DNA of 64,000 nucleotides from Wuchereria bancrofti. Taxonomy: Eukaryota > Nematoda > Chromadorea > Rhabditida > Onchocercidae. Both the position numbers and the translations under genes were made by a program. Location of the stretch: the NCBI GenBank assembly GCA_005281725.1, contig SSBO01000001.1:4944399-5008398 (forward strand). The letters run 5' to 3'. Below, in pieces: positions 36,434 through 49,106 of this stretch. Positions within the stretch are counted from its first letter, which is position 1. Every line of letters begins with the position of its first letter. The notes under the pieces were generated by a model, which worked only from the letters and a program-made list of their open reading frames with translations, did not search any database and was not told where the DNA came from.

Positions 36434-38775
36434 TTACACAATCATTTCAAGTTGCTTCGCGTAGAATATTGTTTGTTTTGCGATCCTTTTCGTATCTAGC
36501 TGTTCTTTTGAAGCCGGCTGAAACTATTTTTTTGGAATGATTTCAAATGTTTAATCCTTACTAAAGTAGCTGTTGGTATTCTTCGTAAATTATTAGGTTT
36601 ATAGTACAAACCGATTCCGATAAATTTAATTTTCATTTATTTCACAATAGAAAGAGAATTTACCCCAGACAATCCCTGTTCGAAAATATACGTGTTGTCC
36701 AAACTTTTCCAGGAGCGCTGCAACAGTTATTTTAAATCTAGACTTTATTTCAAGAACATTTCGAAACGAAATATCCAAATGCTTTTCTCTGGTCTAATTG
36801 CCTTTTAGCCTTTTCGTTTTTTTTTCTTTTTTTGAGCAACATCTCTATTCAATATCTTAATGGCATTTGGACATAACTATACAATACAAAAAGAAAAAAT
36901 CTCATGACATCAGTTCATCAAAACCACTCGGCTATCAGTTGTTCGAGTTACCTCACTTTTGCAATAAGAGGTATAAGAAATAAAATAACTAAAGATATGA
37001 AAATACACATAATATAATTGAAGCAAATCTAAATCATATTTAATACCTTTTTTGCAAAAGGAATGACTTCACTGACATTGTTGAAAAGAAGCAACTGCGC
37101 AGCATCTTTCTGTGAAACTTTTTTGAAGGAGCATTCGATACATGAAGCTATTTCATCTCTGCAAATACCGACAAATGAAAGTTGTTCACATCCACTGCTG
37201 CAATTTGTAATGAGCTTTGCTTTTCATATCAGCGTCAAAATAAATGTCAAAATAAAAGAGAAACAGCAGACCGTACTGTATCCATAGATATACGGATAAA
37301 AAGAGCATAATACGGACTGGGGATGTTTTTCTCTGTAAGAACAACCTGCAATAAAAATCACGCTTTATAAAACGCTAGGCGACAACAATAATAAATACTT
37401 ATTTGGGCATTCAATACTGAACATATATAATTACAACCTATTAACACACAATAATACAACAAAACCTCCTCATAAAAATAACAATACCACATGAAATTTC
37501 TGAATTAGCACAAATACTTTGAGCACAATATTGTCATTATTAGCATACCTTATTATAAACACCCTCCATGAGTGATTGTTCCAATTTTACCGGTGTTGTG
37601 ATGTATGGATTGTTCTGTTGAACATTTTGGTCGATCTGTTCCAATAACTGCAACAAAAATGGATCGAAAAATGTATCATTTCATTGAATGAATTGCGAGA
37701 TTTATTAAGTACATAATAGATGTTGACTAAAACAAAACAAAAAATAAAGTGAGAAAGATTACACGTTGAAACGTGGAACAAAATCCCAATTTCAGTATGT
37801 ATAATAAACCACACAAAGTAATGAACTCTTACTGCGCTCATAACAACACATAACCACAAAAAAAGTGTCGACTAGACAAAAAATACTAAATGGTTCCGCG
37901 ATGAATTGGAGAAAAAAAATACCTGATCGTGAGTAAATTTAACGTACCATATGGAATTGTGCATGTTGATTAGTGGTCAAAAAGTACATCAGATTCAAAC
38001 CAATCATTAGGAACTTATTTGGTGACTCTTCATTTGATCTAAAAAAGAAAATTTTAACTAGAAAAACTGACCAACTTTTCAATGATGCAGATAAGAATAT
38101 AAGCTAAAACTTAGTATCTGTTCATATTTTCAAATAAAAGCGACCTGTAACAATCGTAAAAATTCATCACAACGCTGATCGCTTCATGAAAAGCTTTGAG
38201 ATCAGATTGAAGCACCGCACAAAGGGCATCAATTTCGTAAACATCTCCTATAAAAGAGAATTTCTGTGCTTGTAAATAAATTTATTTGAATGATTCAGCC
38301 ATGATTTCATCAACTATGAAAAAAAAGCTTACGATGTATAATGTGTAGAGCAGCATTGCTTAAGTCTCTCAACGTTTCTGGATTCTCCATCATTTTCTGA
38401 AATACACAGGAAATTAAGTTATTCTACCACTTTTTTTTGAAATACTTCTCGACACAACAGAACATTCTGAAAAATACAGTAAGATTTCACAAGGAAAAAT
38501 AATTAAAACAACTAATTGATTTCGTGGCAATCATTACTTTCAGTACTAGCAGCCGCTAGACGATAATTTGAAAGCATTCAGCATACTCATTCATAACTTA
38601 TCTAGCTTTCTACTGAAAATGATTAAAACATTTGCAAAACTTGGCAACGATGACCAATAATAATAATGAGCTCGACGGCGATTACCTTAACTTGTTTTAG
38701 TGCACTATTAACTGCAGTCAAGACCTTCGGCTCCTTATTCCATTCAGCTAACAATTTCTTGTGCACCGTCTCCAT
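36434..38775 (-). CDS. rpn-12: 26S proteasome regulatory subunit RPN12 / PSMD8
   Basis: Lid subunit of the 19S regulatory particle; its PCI-type helical fold helps complete lid assembly. Nine exons: 38775-38686, 38396-38333, 38247-38145, 38038-37948, 37647-37549, 37345-37272, 37158-37047, 36717-36664 and 36517-36434. They total 771 nt, 256 aa, the same length as the core of animal PSMD8. Landmarks: LLAEWNKEPK at the N-terminus, KFLMIGLNLMYFLTTNQHAQFH, the signature VKLEQSLMEGVYNK, RDEIASCIE, and the C-terminal AKQTIFYAKQLEMIV, which matches the family's conserved ending. The ATG follows the acceptor TTATAG by two bases, as expected after spliced-leader addition. It lies on the same strand as dhs-28 upstream (966-nt gap). 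Confidence 0.95.
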
Positions 38776-39741
38776 ATCTATAACATTCCCCATTTAAAAT
38801 TATTATAAAACACAAATTCTGCTCGAGAATGAGAAAAAAAACACCCGACAGGAAAATACTCAAACGGATCCTGAAAGGTAATACAGAACACAGGACCATT
38901 ACAAACACTAACGACTTGTGTTTTATATCACCAGATGAACTACAGTTTTTTTTATGATGGACAATAGACTAATCAGTAACTAGTGTGCCGAAAATCTTCA
39001 ATATTTCATACTACGGAACCAAACTTTCTAGAAAATATTGGATGTAGGCTGCCACATCATTTTATTCGTTAAATATATTAACATGGCTGTTTAGAGAAAT
39101 ATCTGTAAAAGAATTTCCGGAGCAATAAGCAAATGCTAAACTTGCTTGACAAAAGAATAATGTCAAACTGACCATGTAACTACCTAATAACTTGCTATTT
39201 CAAACAGAAATTAAAACATAATTTTTTCACCATTAAAAAAGTAAACACCTATTTTGATACAAACTGTTCCAGATGGAATCCCCACCTTCCTAATCTAAAA
39301 TCTTCATCAAAGGTAAAATGTATTTTGAACATTTGAATTTCGTATTTCCATGGTATATATTTCCATCGTAAATTTACGATCGGAATAAAGGCAACTTATT
39401 AATACTCTTTTATTAACATCACAACATGACGCACTCAGAACATCAAATTCAGAACACAAGATGCAGAAAATGCAGATCAACAAGCTGTCTAATGCGAAGG
39501 ATTATATGAATTTCATTTTTAGATGGAAATGACAGCTCATGTTTATGATCTCGTTTAAGAGTGGCTATGATATTCTCTAATTAACATAAAGCCTAAAAAA
39601 CGAAAATAGATGAAAACATAAAAATTCATGTTAAAACAAATGCAGAAAGGTAAATAAAATACAAAAAAATTCAAAAAATTCTACAATTCATTTCAGTATC
39701 CCAAAATATTTAATTAATATGCATACAAAAAGCACGAAACC
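38776..39741. other. gap between rpn-12 and dhs-28
   Basis: 966 nt of AT-rich sequence. I saw no exon. It must contain the dhs-28 3' untranslated region and either a promoter or an intercistronic spacer for rpn-12. Confidence 0.5.
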
Positions 39742-42700
39742 CTAAAGTTTTGCTTTCATCGACTTGGCCAACTGATTTATGGACTCTACCACATCATTCT
39801 CACCTATATCTCCAATAATTATCATTTTCCCAGGTCTGATGATCTGTAAATACTCCATAATTAGAATTCCCCATATTGAATCAATGGTTCTCAAAAAAGA
39901 ATAAAATGGATGTATCTGGCATCTTCATTTTCATTGTTAAAAACAACGGATAGATATTTCGCACACAAACCTATGTTATCGAAGACAAAAAAGTGACCGT
40001 TTCATAATGCGAACGAGGAATTGCGACGTAAAGCAATAAACAACACTACGGATCAGAAACATTTCACTCTTTTAATAATTTCTCTAAAAAAGATTTTTAA
40101 ACCTATAACAGCGCACCTTTTTTGTTATAACTTGGCCATTGAGAATCTGTTCGAAAATATCACAATGCATCGCAATAATACAGATTAGTTCTCGTTGACC
40201 AGGAACATAATCATCGTCAAAAGGTACTGCTATAAATAAACCCTTGGCTTTTCTCTGCTGTATTCTTTGTTTTGAGCTTTAACAAATATGGATTATATTT
40301 TTCAAATGTCGCCTTCAAAATAAAAATTCTACCACTTTCCCGTCTCAATAGTTAACATGAACACAAAATTCACTGGAAGATAAGATACTTGAAGTTCAAC
40401 AATTTTTAATTTCGGACGATTATATGATAAGCAGAAGAAATCAACGAAAAAAGATTAACTCACTAAAACTATGCATGTCCGTTCCATTCATCAGTATTAA
40501 CATGAACATAAAACAAGATGTCGGGCTACCATCTCTTTTCTGATTTAAAGCCTTCGCTATAACCTAAAAAACGTTTCGAAACCTGATAAACTTTTCTTCC
40601 CATCTAGCAAGAATCTAGAACAAATTTTATTTGTCAAGACTCCTCAACATCTCACCAGTGTGTGAACATAAAACATTTCTTCTAAATATATTAACTCATA
40701 TATCCATTGTCCTTACAACTTTAAAATTAATCCAACCAACAGCTCCAATAACTAATATATCTGATACCGTTAACAATTCCATATATTCATTTTTCTTCTC
40801 ATTTTCTAATTCCCATTTTGTCTGTGATATGCCTTTCTGAAAATAAGAGTTTTGCTTGATTACGACTTTTCATATAGGAAACTTCATAAATAGAGGATAA
40901 ATTTCAGAACTTACTTTTTCCGCATTGTTTAATAGATCGGCCGTTACTTCTGAAATTTCATATAATACAACTCATGAAATTTAGTGAATAAAGCATGTTA
41001 CATTTTATTTAAAACCTTGAGAAAAAGCAATAACCTTGTATACTATCGAAATGTTTTGCTGAGGTCATATCAGTTATTGCAGCCCAGTTATCGACAACTA
41101 AAATATATAGTGACGACACATTGTAATTTAAAATGAACTAAACGTTCTCACTTACAGTTCTTATTCGCTACACTAACTCATTTACCTCTTACTCATCGCC
41201 TCGTTTTTGCTGCAGATTTAGCAAAACGGTTTACAGAAGCCCTGAACTACTTATCCAACCACAGAACAAATAACAAAAAGCTTCAGAAGATGACATGACC
41301 TGAGAATCTGAAAAGAGTAGGCAATATAAGTCACTGACAGCTGAACCAAAGAACAGATTATGTGAATCCTTTTTTCCAGAAAAGACCACACACAATCCTA
41401 ACTGGACAGTTCCTGGTGATGAAACTCAGACAAATTTTTACAAATATTACAAAACATGTGCACAGACTTACTAGTTTCCGCATTTGCAGCCGGCAAGACC
41501 ATCCCTTTCGACCGATAGGTTTGAACTAAAAAGTGAGCTAATAAAATTACGGGCTTGTAGCTGCGCACAGCAAAAATCTCACTCAAAGCAATTACAAGAA
41601 CATCTTACGTATACCATTCAAATGAATGTTATTTACAGAGTAGATCCTTCGATGAGAATAACATGCGAAAATTCTAGAGTGGTATTAAATTTGCAAATGG
41701 CACAACATTTCCTTCAAAGAAATGAAGACCTACTTTGTCCAAACCAACCAGCACCAGCTTCAAAAACTTTTCCAGTTTCTTGACAAGATTCATGTCCAAG
41801 ATATATAACAAGTGGTACTACGTATTCTGCTTTCAGGGCTCGCAAACTTTCTTCAAGAAATAACTGCTCTGTCAGCCTTGACGATGCCGTAGGTATCACC
41901 ACGTTCGAATGAATGCCATATCTATTTCCTTCAATTGCTAGTGTGTGCGACAGACCAATTAACGCGTTCTTAGCTAGAATTCAACCTGGTCATTGTCATA
42001 GACAAAGTAACGGATTATTACAGACACAGTAAAGTTCTATTACAATTGTCAAACAATATTGATTTTCTGTAACACTATAGTTTATACTGGTGTCGCGAGT
42101 GGAAACAAAACAACCCTGTTTGAAATTAAGCATTTTTGTGTCACACACGTTTATCGTTTTACATTACCGCTTTACAGAAATTCTAGTTGCTGATTTGGTT
42201 GTTGTATTAACCATTTTTTTCGAATAAAGAAATATCCAAGTTCAAGAAATCGAGGAAAGAATCAAAGAGGCAGAATCAACCCTCGCAGTTTTTATCACGA
42301 TCCGAAATTGCCGACAACTAGCAATAAAAGTACCTGCTGCATAATTTGCCTGTCCAAAATTGCCGTATATTGCAGAATTTGAAGATATGAAGATAATTCG
42401 TCCATACCCCTGTTTTTTGAAAAAAAACCAAGCCGCTTTGGTTACTGAATAGGCGCCTTTAACATGCGTTCTGTAGACCAAGTCTGCAAAAAAATAATCG
42501 ATAATTATGCAAAACAAAAAAAAAAAAATGAAAAATAAAAACCGAAAGTAGAAACTATTAGGAGTTCAGCGAAATTATAAGAAATTCTATTAGGTTCGTT
42601 ATAGAACAACATATTACTACACATCACAATTTGATCTAACTAACAAACATCCCAAATTTTAGCAGCTATTTCATCACTTAAAGCTCTACCCATTACTGTA

Positions 42701-44035
42701 TCAATTGCAAAGTGTAAAAATATCCATTGAAATAAGACACAACTTAACAAATCAAATAATTTCATTTTCATCAAGTAACATCTCAATTAATAGTTAAATG
42801 TCAAAAAAAGGATACAGCGCAAACCCCAGTCATTATCGCTCATGTTCTGAAAGGACTTGTCGAGTACAATTCCAGCATTATTAACAACAACATCTGAAAA
42901 TTGAAGGCTCATAAAAATGAAGCTAACAATTTCAAGCCTAAGATGAATTCTGACCTTATAACTGCGTGATTACAGTTATCAATTAATATTTAACCTTTTT
43001 TTTAATGCACAACATCAGGTAGTCCAAGTTTCAATATCCTCACTTATAAAAATGAAGCTAACGAATTCAACTTGCTAATAGATTTCAACCACTTTAACAT
43101 TTCTTTTTCTAAATGACCAGTATTTATCACTGTAAAACATAACCCAACAATATACTAATAAGTCGCACATCCAACAGCTGTTGATAGCTCAGCATCATTT
43201 AGAAGGTTGTTGTTCGGAGAGATGATAAAGGGCGACTGCCTACCTATTCGACCGAAATGTGCGATTGCTGCCTCGACGATTTTATGTCCATACTCAACAT
43301 TATCAAAATTTGGAACCGCTTTGCCCCCATGAAACTTTATTTCTGCTACAGTCTGCAAAAGTACATGAAATTTACACATTAATTAAAATGAGCAACTTAA
43401 AAAAGAACGGGTAAAACGAGATCTACTAATGATTACACTTCTACTGCGGAAACGAATAGAATATTTATGGTGAATGCAAATCCGAGAACAGTTGGGGATT
43501 TGGATAGTAATATTTTCTTAACTTTTTAACCAGTAACAAAACATTATAAGTTTATCCAAAAAGAGCAGCTGACCGCATTCGCAGATAGAGATCTCGCAAA
43601 TGATCCATTCTGAGTGGTTCCGAGATCATTTACTGGAACGGAAGAAAACCATCCTTTTGGAAATTTCTGAACATGTGAAGCAAAAGCAAAGTACCGTGAG
43701 CAAAAACAAAATACTATCATAAATCGGGATTTTTCGAAATATTTCTGATGATATAATGATCTTATTCTAAACTAATGTCACCATCCAGACAGACACGACT
43801 GCTTCAAATTATACTCAAATTCGAGTTAGCATCATGTTAAGACAGTAGAATATCTTAAATCTAGCAATTTAAGCAATTTAATTCAAAACTCGATAAATAA
43901 AAACCGTTTAAAACAATTGAAATTACCAACAACAGACGCTCCCCTTTTGGCGAATTCAAGCGCATAAGCCTTTCCCAAACTACCACCAGCTCCAGTGACA
44001 ACAACTACTCTATCAGTGAAATTCAGATCCAGCAT
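39742..44035 (-). CDS. dhs-28: peroxisomal (3R)-hydroxyacyl-CoA dehydrogenase, DHS-28/HSD17B4-type, SCP2-like tail
   Basis: Short-chain dehydrogenase of peroxisomal beta-oxidation; in C. elegans DHS-28 shortens ascaroside side chains. Thirteen exons in phase: 44035-43927, 43632-43574, 43352-43244, 42893-42825, 42483-42334, 41973-41734, 41525-41472, 41097-41035, 40949-40915, 40836-40768, 40563-40464, 40229-40117 and 39843-39742, giving 423 aa. Cofactor loop TGAGGSLG (14-21), NNAG at 97-100, catalytic serine in [15 protein letters not shown] and YxxxK as Y163/K167 are all present. [20 protein letters not shown] is the multifunctional-enzyme signature. No hydratase domain is present. The last ~120 residues sit where DHS-28 has an SCP2 domain, but they are divergent. 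The protein ends MKAKL, so AKL is a type 1 peroxisome targeting signal. An acceptor TTTCAG lies 21 nt before the ATG. Confidence 0.93.
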
Positions 44036-44680
44036 AATGAAAATCAGCGTTATTTCTTTCCTGAAATTTATTCCAAACATGCAAGGATTTATGTGAAAAT
44101 ACCCAATCTCCAGCAGAAACTATCATGCACTAAGAAAACTTGCAGAATCTCTAATACCATTAAACTGTAAAACACAGCAATTTCTTTCTCCTAATTCATG
44201 TATACAAGAGTGGCTGAGGAAGAGGTCAAACTGCAATACTATCAATGTTCGATATTTACACTTTGATTTTTTCACAATGTCATTCGTCTCTCAGCAGTAT
44301 GTACCCTCGGATACGGCGTTAAGCTAACTTCTTCACCTCTTAGAAAAGAAAAGCCAACTTCTCGCAGCTTTGCAAACGCTTTCCGTCCCTTCCTACATTT
44401 TTATTACGGCCATTCCCTGAGGCCTCCACGCTTCCCAATCCCACAAAACTACGGAAACATCCCATCACGTGTCCAAAGGATTCGTACACCTGAAGATGAG
44501 GGTTGGATCGAGTGACGAGGTGCTTTCGATAGGTAAAGACTAAATGAGATGATGAGGTGCCTTGAGTAGCTTCTTTTATGAGTAAGTTGAATTGGGCTGG
44601 GTTGGATGGATGGATATGGAGTGAACAATGAGTTGCAAAAAAAAGACTATAACTGATTGGCCATTTCAGTGTATGTCCCG
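44036..44680. other. shared upstream region of dhs-28 and the NIP45-like gene
   Basis: 645 nt between divergent start codons. The middle (44290-44530) is richer in GC than its surroundings, which fits a bidirectional promoter. I saw no specific motif that I can name. Confidence 0.5.
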
Positions 44681-46940
44681 ATGATGCCTCAGAAGGAGGA
44701 GGACACCACTGGTGATGATGAGGACGACTTCTTTGGTAATCCTTTAAAGCATCTCATGTCTAAAGTGACAGCTGCCAAGAAGGGTGGAAGTGTAACCAGA
44801 ACTGCTATAAATGACGTTAAAAAGGAAGGTATTTATGCTTTTACAAACCTTTTCCGTACTTAAATTTAAATTAGTGGATAAGTATATCTCTGTTAAATTA
44901 GCTGTTATTTATCGACTTGAATCGAATAACTAGTTCTGTTACTTCAGCGAGAGACTGTAATTGAAACTTTATCGCGTAAAGTACCACAAATGATGTTATA
45001 CTTTAACAAGTAATTTTCATTACGGATTAAAACACGTTTTGTAAAGAAAAAACGAGCCATATTTGATAGTGGAAGGAAAAATTGGTAGGTGGCATAGGAA
45101 ATATATAAAAAATCTTTCCTTAAGAATCTTGTATTTGAACACTATTTGAACAAGGAAGAACTACTGGATCCCGTTGAGTATGCTGTGATCGGTTTATTTT
45201 TTTTTTTGAAAAACTCGTAATTCCAGGTTCGATCAAAAAGAATACAAGCAGGAAAAGGGAGAATACATTGGGTTAGTTATGTTCAATAAAAGGATTGTTG
45301 GATACATTTGTCCAATTGACAAAACAAGCTTATGTTGGAATTCTGTTCGGTATATTTTTTCAGTCTCATTTAACTGACAAGAAAGCAGTTTTAATTTCTG
45401 GATGTGACAACGAATAATAGTATGTAAATATCTCTCAGGATTTGAATTGTTTCTAAGTGCATTTGTTGTAGATGATCTAATCGATGATGACGATGATTTA
45501 CTAATGTTAAGGGGAAAAAGAAAAGTAAAGGAAGATTGTGCTCTATCGAAAGTTGAACAAGAAATCAAACAGCTGGAAAAATTTTCCAATATTTCTGCTT
45601 TTCACTCATCTGGTTTAAGTCCTGTAATGGGCAATTCAATGAAGAATGATACCAAAAGGTTGCGAATTACACAGATAAATGAAGCTGCGTCCATGTAGTA
45701 AGGGAAACCTAATGAATAGTTTGCAAATCATTCGTTTTTTATAAAGTATTTCATGAAGTATTGTCAAGCTTGCAACAGAGTTATTTCATGAAGTACATAC
45801 AGTAAATGGCCGACAGTTTTGCTCCTTCTCTGCTTCTCTGCCGGATATTTGCTGGAAAGTCACATCTTTAAAATCTTGTTCTTTTTTATTGTTCTTCCAA
45901 TTTTTACAGACAAAAGAAAGTTATGGATGACAGTAATTCTAATTCACTTGCTAGTCCGTTTATTATTGATGGTGGTATTCTTGAAGCGGACGATAATATA
46001 TTTGCAAAAGAAAAAGTCTTTATCGTAGAGCCACATTGCTCCATTGAAATTGGTGACCTTGAGAGCTGTGATACTTATATAAAACGTTGGAAAATGGTAA
46101 ATACTTATTGCATACGAAATTCTAACTGGATTCAATTGGATTTATTTTCAGTGCCAGCTCTTATGATCCTAATTCGATAACATAAGATGTGTAAAATTAC
46201 TTCTTGTTAACAATATCCAACTTTAGTATTCACTATTGTTCAAATGATAGAATAATACATTTCTATTTTCATTTCAGGAGAAAATAGGATAAAGTGTGCT
46301 GCTGAGAGGTCTAATCTGCATAATTCAAATAAATATTGCAACTTGAGATTATTTGTATCTTCGTAAAAAGCGTAATTTATAAATAATTTTCAGAGCGAAA
46401 CATTTACAAACATCGTCAAACTGTATGCATCAAATTGGTCTTGTTCACCAGAAAATGTAGTTTTATCACTGAGGAATGGAAAGCGGGTTTTTGCAGAAGA
46501 CACTCCTCGCAGTGTTGCATTCAGTGAAAAAGATGTCAATTATTTATCAGTTTACAAGGACAGTCAAAGTGGAAGTCATAAAACGAATAAAATAAATGTC
46601 AAGTGGTTGCTGCCTGAACAAAACAAGCCTGTCATTATTGCTGTTCCGAGGGTATTTATTCAAAAAAGAAATAACCGAACTGATGTTTGAAAATATGGGG
46701 TTTCATTAGACTCTTATTAAGGAATTGTGTTGATATATTCAAGTCAGTGATTATAATTCTTTTCTTTCCTTTTTTTAGGATACTCCGTTCATGATTTTGA
46801 AGCGAGATTTCGCTGTCGATAATGGCTTGGATGAAGAAAAACTTACATTAATCTTTGACAGCGAACGTATCAGTCCGCAAGAAACTGCGGACACATTAGG
46901 GATCGAGGATGGTGATTGCATCGATGTTTACATGAAGTGA
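44681..46940 (+). CDS. NIP45/Rad60-like protein with C-terminal SUMO-like domains
   Basis: Five exons in phase: 44681-44828, 45472-45694, 45910-46096, 46394-46651 and 46779-46940 (978 nt, 325 aa). The N-terminal half is acidic and low-complexity (EEDTTGDDEDDFFG; DDLIDDDDDLLML), with a basic patch. The C-terminal half has two ubiquitin-like units. The last, about residues 273-325, reads PFMILKRDFAVDNG, then KLTLIFDSERISP, then LGIEDGDCIDVYMK, the pattern of the SUMO-like domain in NFATC2IP/NIP45, Esc2 and Rad60. Those proteins act with the SUMO machinery in genome stability. No diglycine follows, so it is not a conjugatable modifier. ATG 44681 is followed directly by a second ATG, and the acceptor ATTTCAG lies 11 nt upstream. 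The exon 2 donor must be AT|GTAGTA, since the stronger GTAAGG three bases on would create a stop. Confidence 0.82.
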
Positions 46941-47847
46941 TCTCATTTTGATTGAAGTGGTCAGCAATTTGCTTGATCCAAGTCATTTTAGGCCTTTGAT
47001 TTGTGTCATTGATTCATTTCTAGTCTTGTTACCTTCATTGAATAAATATGTATGAAGTTTTTGCGGAATCATTCATAAAAAAATCATTCATAGATGTATT
47101 TGCACACCATTCGATTATGTTATCAGAGTTTAATCTCATTTCCGAGTAAAAGATTGCATAATTACTTCCATAATTATATATATATCCTGAGCTTAATCAG
47201 CAGCAATAAAGTCCGATGTGGATTTCGGCACATAGGCTGCCTTTTGTTATTGTGAAAGCACATGTGTGAATTCGAAAGCGAAATTAAGTGCAAAGTTTAA
47301 TATGGGTAGAACTATTGGAAGCATAGATACAATGTTGGGCCTGTACATTACGTCATTACACAAAAAACTGTTTGTAAATTGCAGATGAAATCAGTATAAA
47401 ATGACCAGTAAGCATACAGGGACTATTTATCGCAGCTGTATTTTATATGTTTATTTACTACTTTGTTTATGTCTTAACTTTATCACAGGAGCTTTTTGAT
47501 TTTCCAGTAATGTTCAGGCAGTTCACGTTAGTTTCAATACTTGTTTGTCCATTCATTGTCACACATCTCCATTCCGTTAATGCCGACTATACAAGTGCAG
47601 ACTTTATTAAAGCGTGGAGTCCCTAAATAAAAAAACTTTGCTGACTATTACACAATTGGAAATGTTCATAACGCAGAAGATGTAGTGGTTGTTAATTTCA
47701 CCACATCGATCTGACTTCAAAAACTTGATATCATTGCTGGGTTTCATTCGACCTATGCATGGATTAGCGAGCCTATTGGCAAGATGATTTCATGAGCTGA
47801 AAATCAACATCTTGTCCAACTTATTTTCTTTTCCTGTAGATTCGGAA
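46941..47847. other. gap between NIP45-like and J-protein genes
   Basis: Contains the NIP45-like 3' end with AATAAA at 47041. I saw no other exon. At about 0.9 kb it is longer than typical nematode operon spacers, so independent promoters are likely. Confidence 0.5.
47041..47046 (+). terminator. polyadenylation signal of NIP45-like gene
   Basis: Canonical AATAAA 101 nt after the TGA stop. Confidence 0.7.
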
Positions 47848-49106
47848 ATGACCGCAATGATTTTCCGACACGAGAAACTGCACACCGATTTATTCCAATA
47901 TTTATGGATACCCATGAGTACTACACGGTTGTACAGCACTGCTGCTAGCCAGTCTTGCACTGAACAACGCGATTTATACCAAACACTTGGTGTTGAATCA
48001 TCTGCTACGACAAAAGAAATCAAGGCAGCTTATTACGAACTGTCAAAAATTTACCATCCAGACAGGCATGATGGTGAACAACAGAAGAATTTGGCTGCTG
48101 AAAAATTTCTACAGGTACAAGCTATATTATATGCTTTTCAGCTATTTCTATAATTTCTTAAGATCACCACGAGAGAGTTTATTGTCACTTTTCTGTGGCA
48201 AAAAAAAAAAAAAAAAAAAAACTTGCACTACTTTTTGTTGATTAGACATCACTGTTATTCATCGAGAACGTTTAAATTATTATACTTCAGGTAGCGGAAG
48301 CATACGAAGTTCTATCATCCGATAAAAAACGAAAGGCCTATGATAAGAAGTGTCAAGAAAGTTGGCTACAGACACCAACCGGGAGTTGGCCGACGCAGAT
48401 GAGAGTGAAAAAGAACTTTGAGGATTTAGGATTAGATTACAAAACCTTCGAGGACTTTCAACGTAGTGTGAATACTAGGTCAGTAACCTAAATACTAGGT
48501 TACTTTGAATACTAGATCTCAATCTAATCTCACAACTGAAAATTCCAGTTATATTTCTAGTTCATTTTTCAGGAAACAACGGACTAGACACGATCACTGG
48601 CAAATGCCTGATGAATTTTTTGCTCATTTCGGCAGTCCCCGTGAATTCACCAATACTTTTCGTCCGCGAGCAACAAATTATTTCACCTATAGTTATAAGG
48701 TCATCTAAATTTTTAAAATTTTCACTATGGGAATTTTTTAGAATGGTTCGAGGTACATCTCACATTTCAGTATGTAAGATGTACTTCGTAACAGATGGTG
48801 AAAGATTTTTGGAAAGATGATTTGCCATACTCAGCAGGCAAGCCACATTAAAATCATTGATGTATGAATGCAGGATTTAAAGTGAGATTAATTCAGGATC
48901 CGATGCAGCGACAGCGCGAAATAAGAGAATGGCAAATTTTGAAGGAAATTGAGGAAGAAAAACGGAGATCCAAATATAAAACACCAATCTTTGTGGTGAT
49001 GGAGAGAGAACGAAAGAGAAGAGAACTAAGGGAAAAAAGAGCAACCAATATTTTACTTCTCGTTTTTGGATGTTTGTCGATATTAACCTATATCTGTTTA
49101 ACGTAA
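47848..49106 (+). CDS. DnaJ/Hsp40 protein with C-terminal membrane anchor (DNAJC4-like)
   Basis: J-domain co-chaperone that would stimulate an Hsp70 at a membrane. Four exons: 47848-48114, 48291-48478, 48573-48699 and 48897-49106, giving 263 aa. The J domain spans about residues 41-113, with HPD at 70-72 and YEVLSSDKKRKAYD at the end. There is no Gly/Phe region and no zinc domain, so it is class III. A charged helix (EIREWQILKEIEEEKRR) precedes one hydrophobic segment in the last ~20 residues (NILLLVFGCLSILTYICL), giving a tail-type anchor. Before the J domain, MSTTRLYSTAAS resembles a mitochondrial presequence. The acceptor CCTGTAG lies 10 nt upstream of ATG 47848. An internal in-frame ATG (residue 23) would start exactly at the presequence-like part. 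Resemblance to human DNAJC4 rests on architecture. Confidence 0.88.
48200..48221. repeat. poly(A) tract in a J-protein intron
   Basis: A run of about 21-22 uninterrupted A bases in intron 1. The exact length in a raw assembly is uncertain. Confidence 0.85.

Noticed and set aside
45220..45250. GGTTCGATCAA resembling a tRNA B box
   Set aside because: No matching A box or cloverleaf arms around it, and it lies in an intron of the NIP45-like gene.
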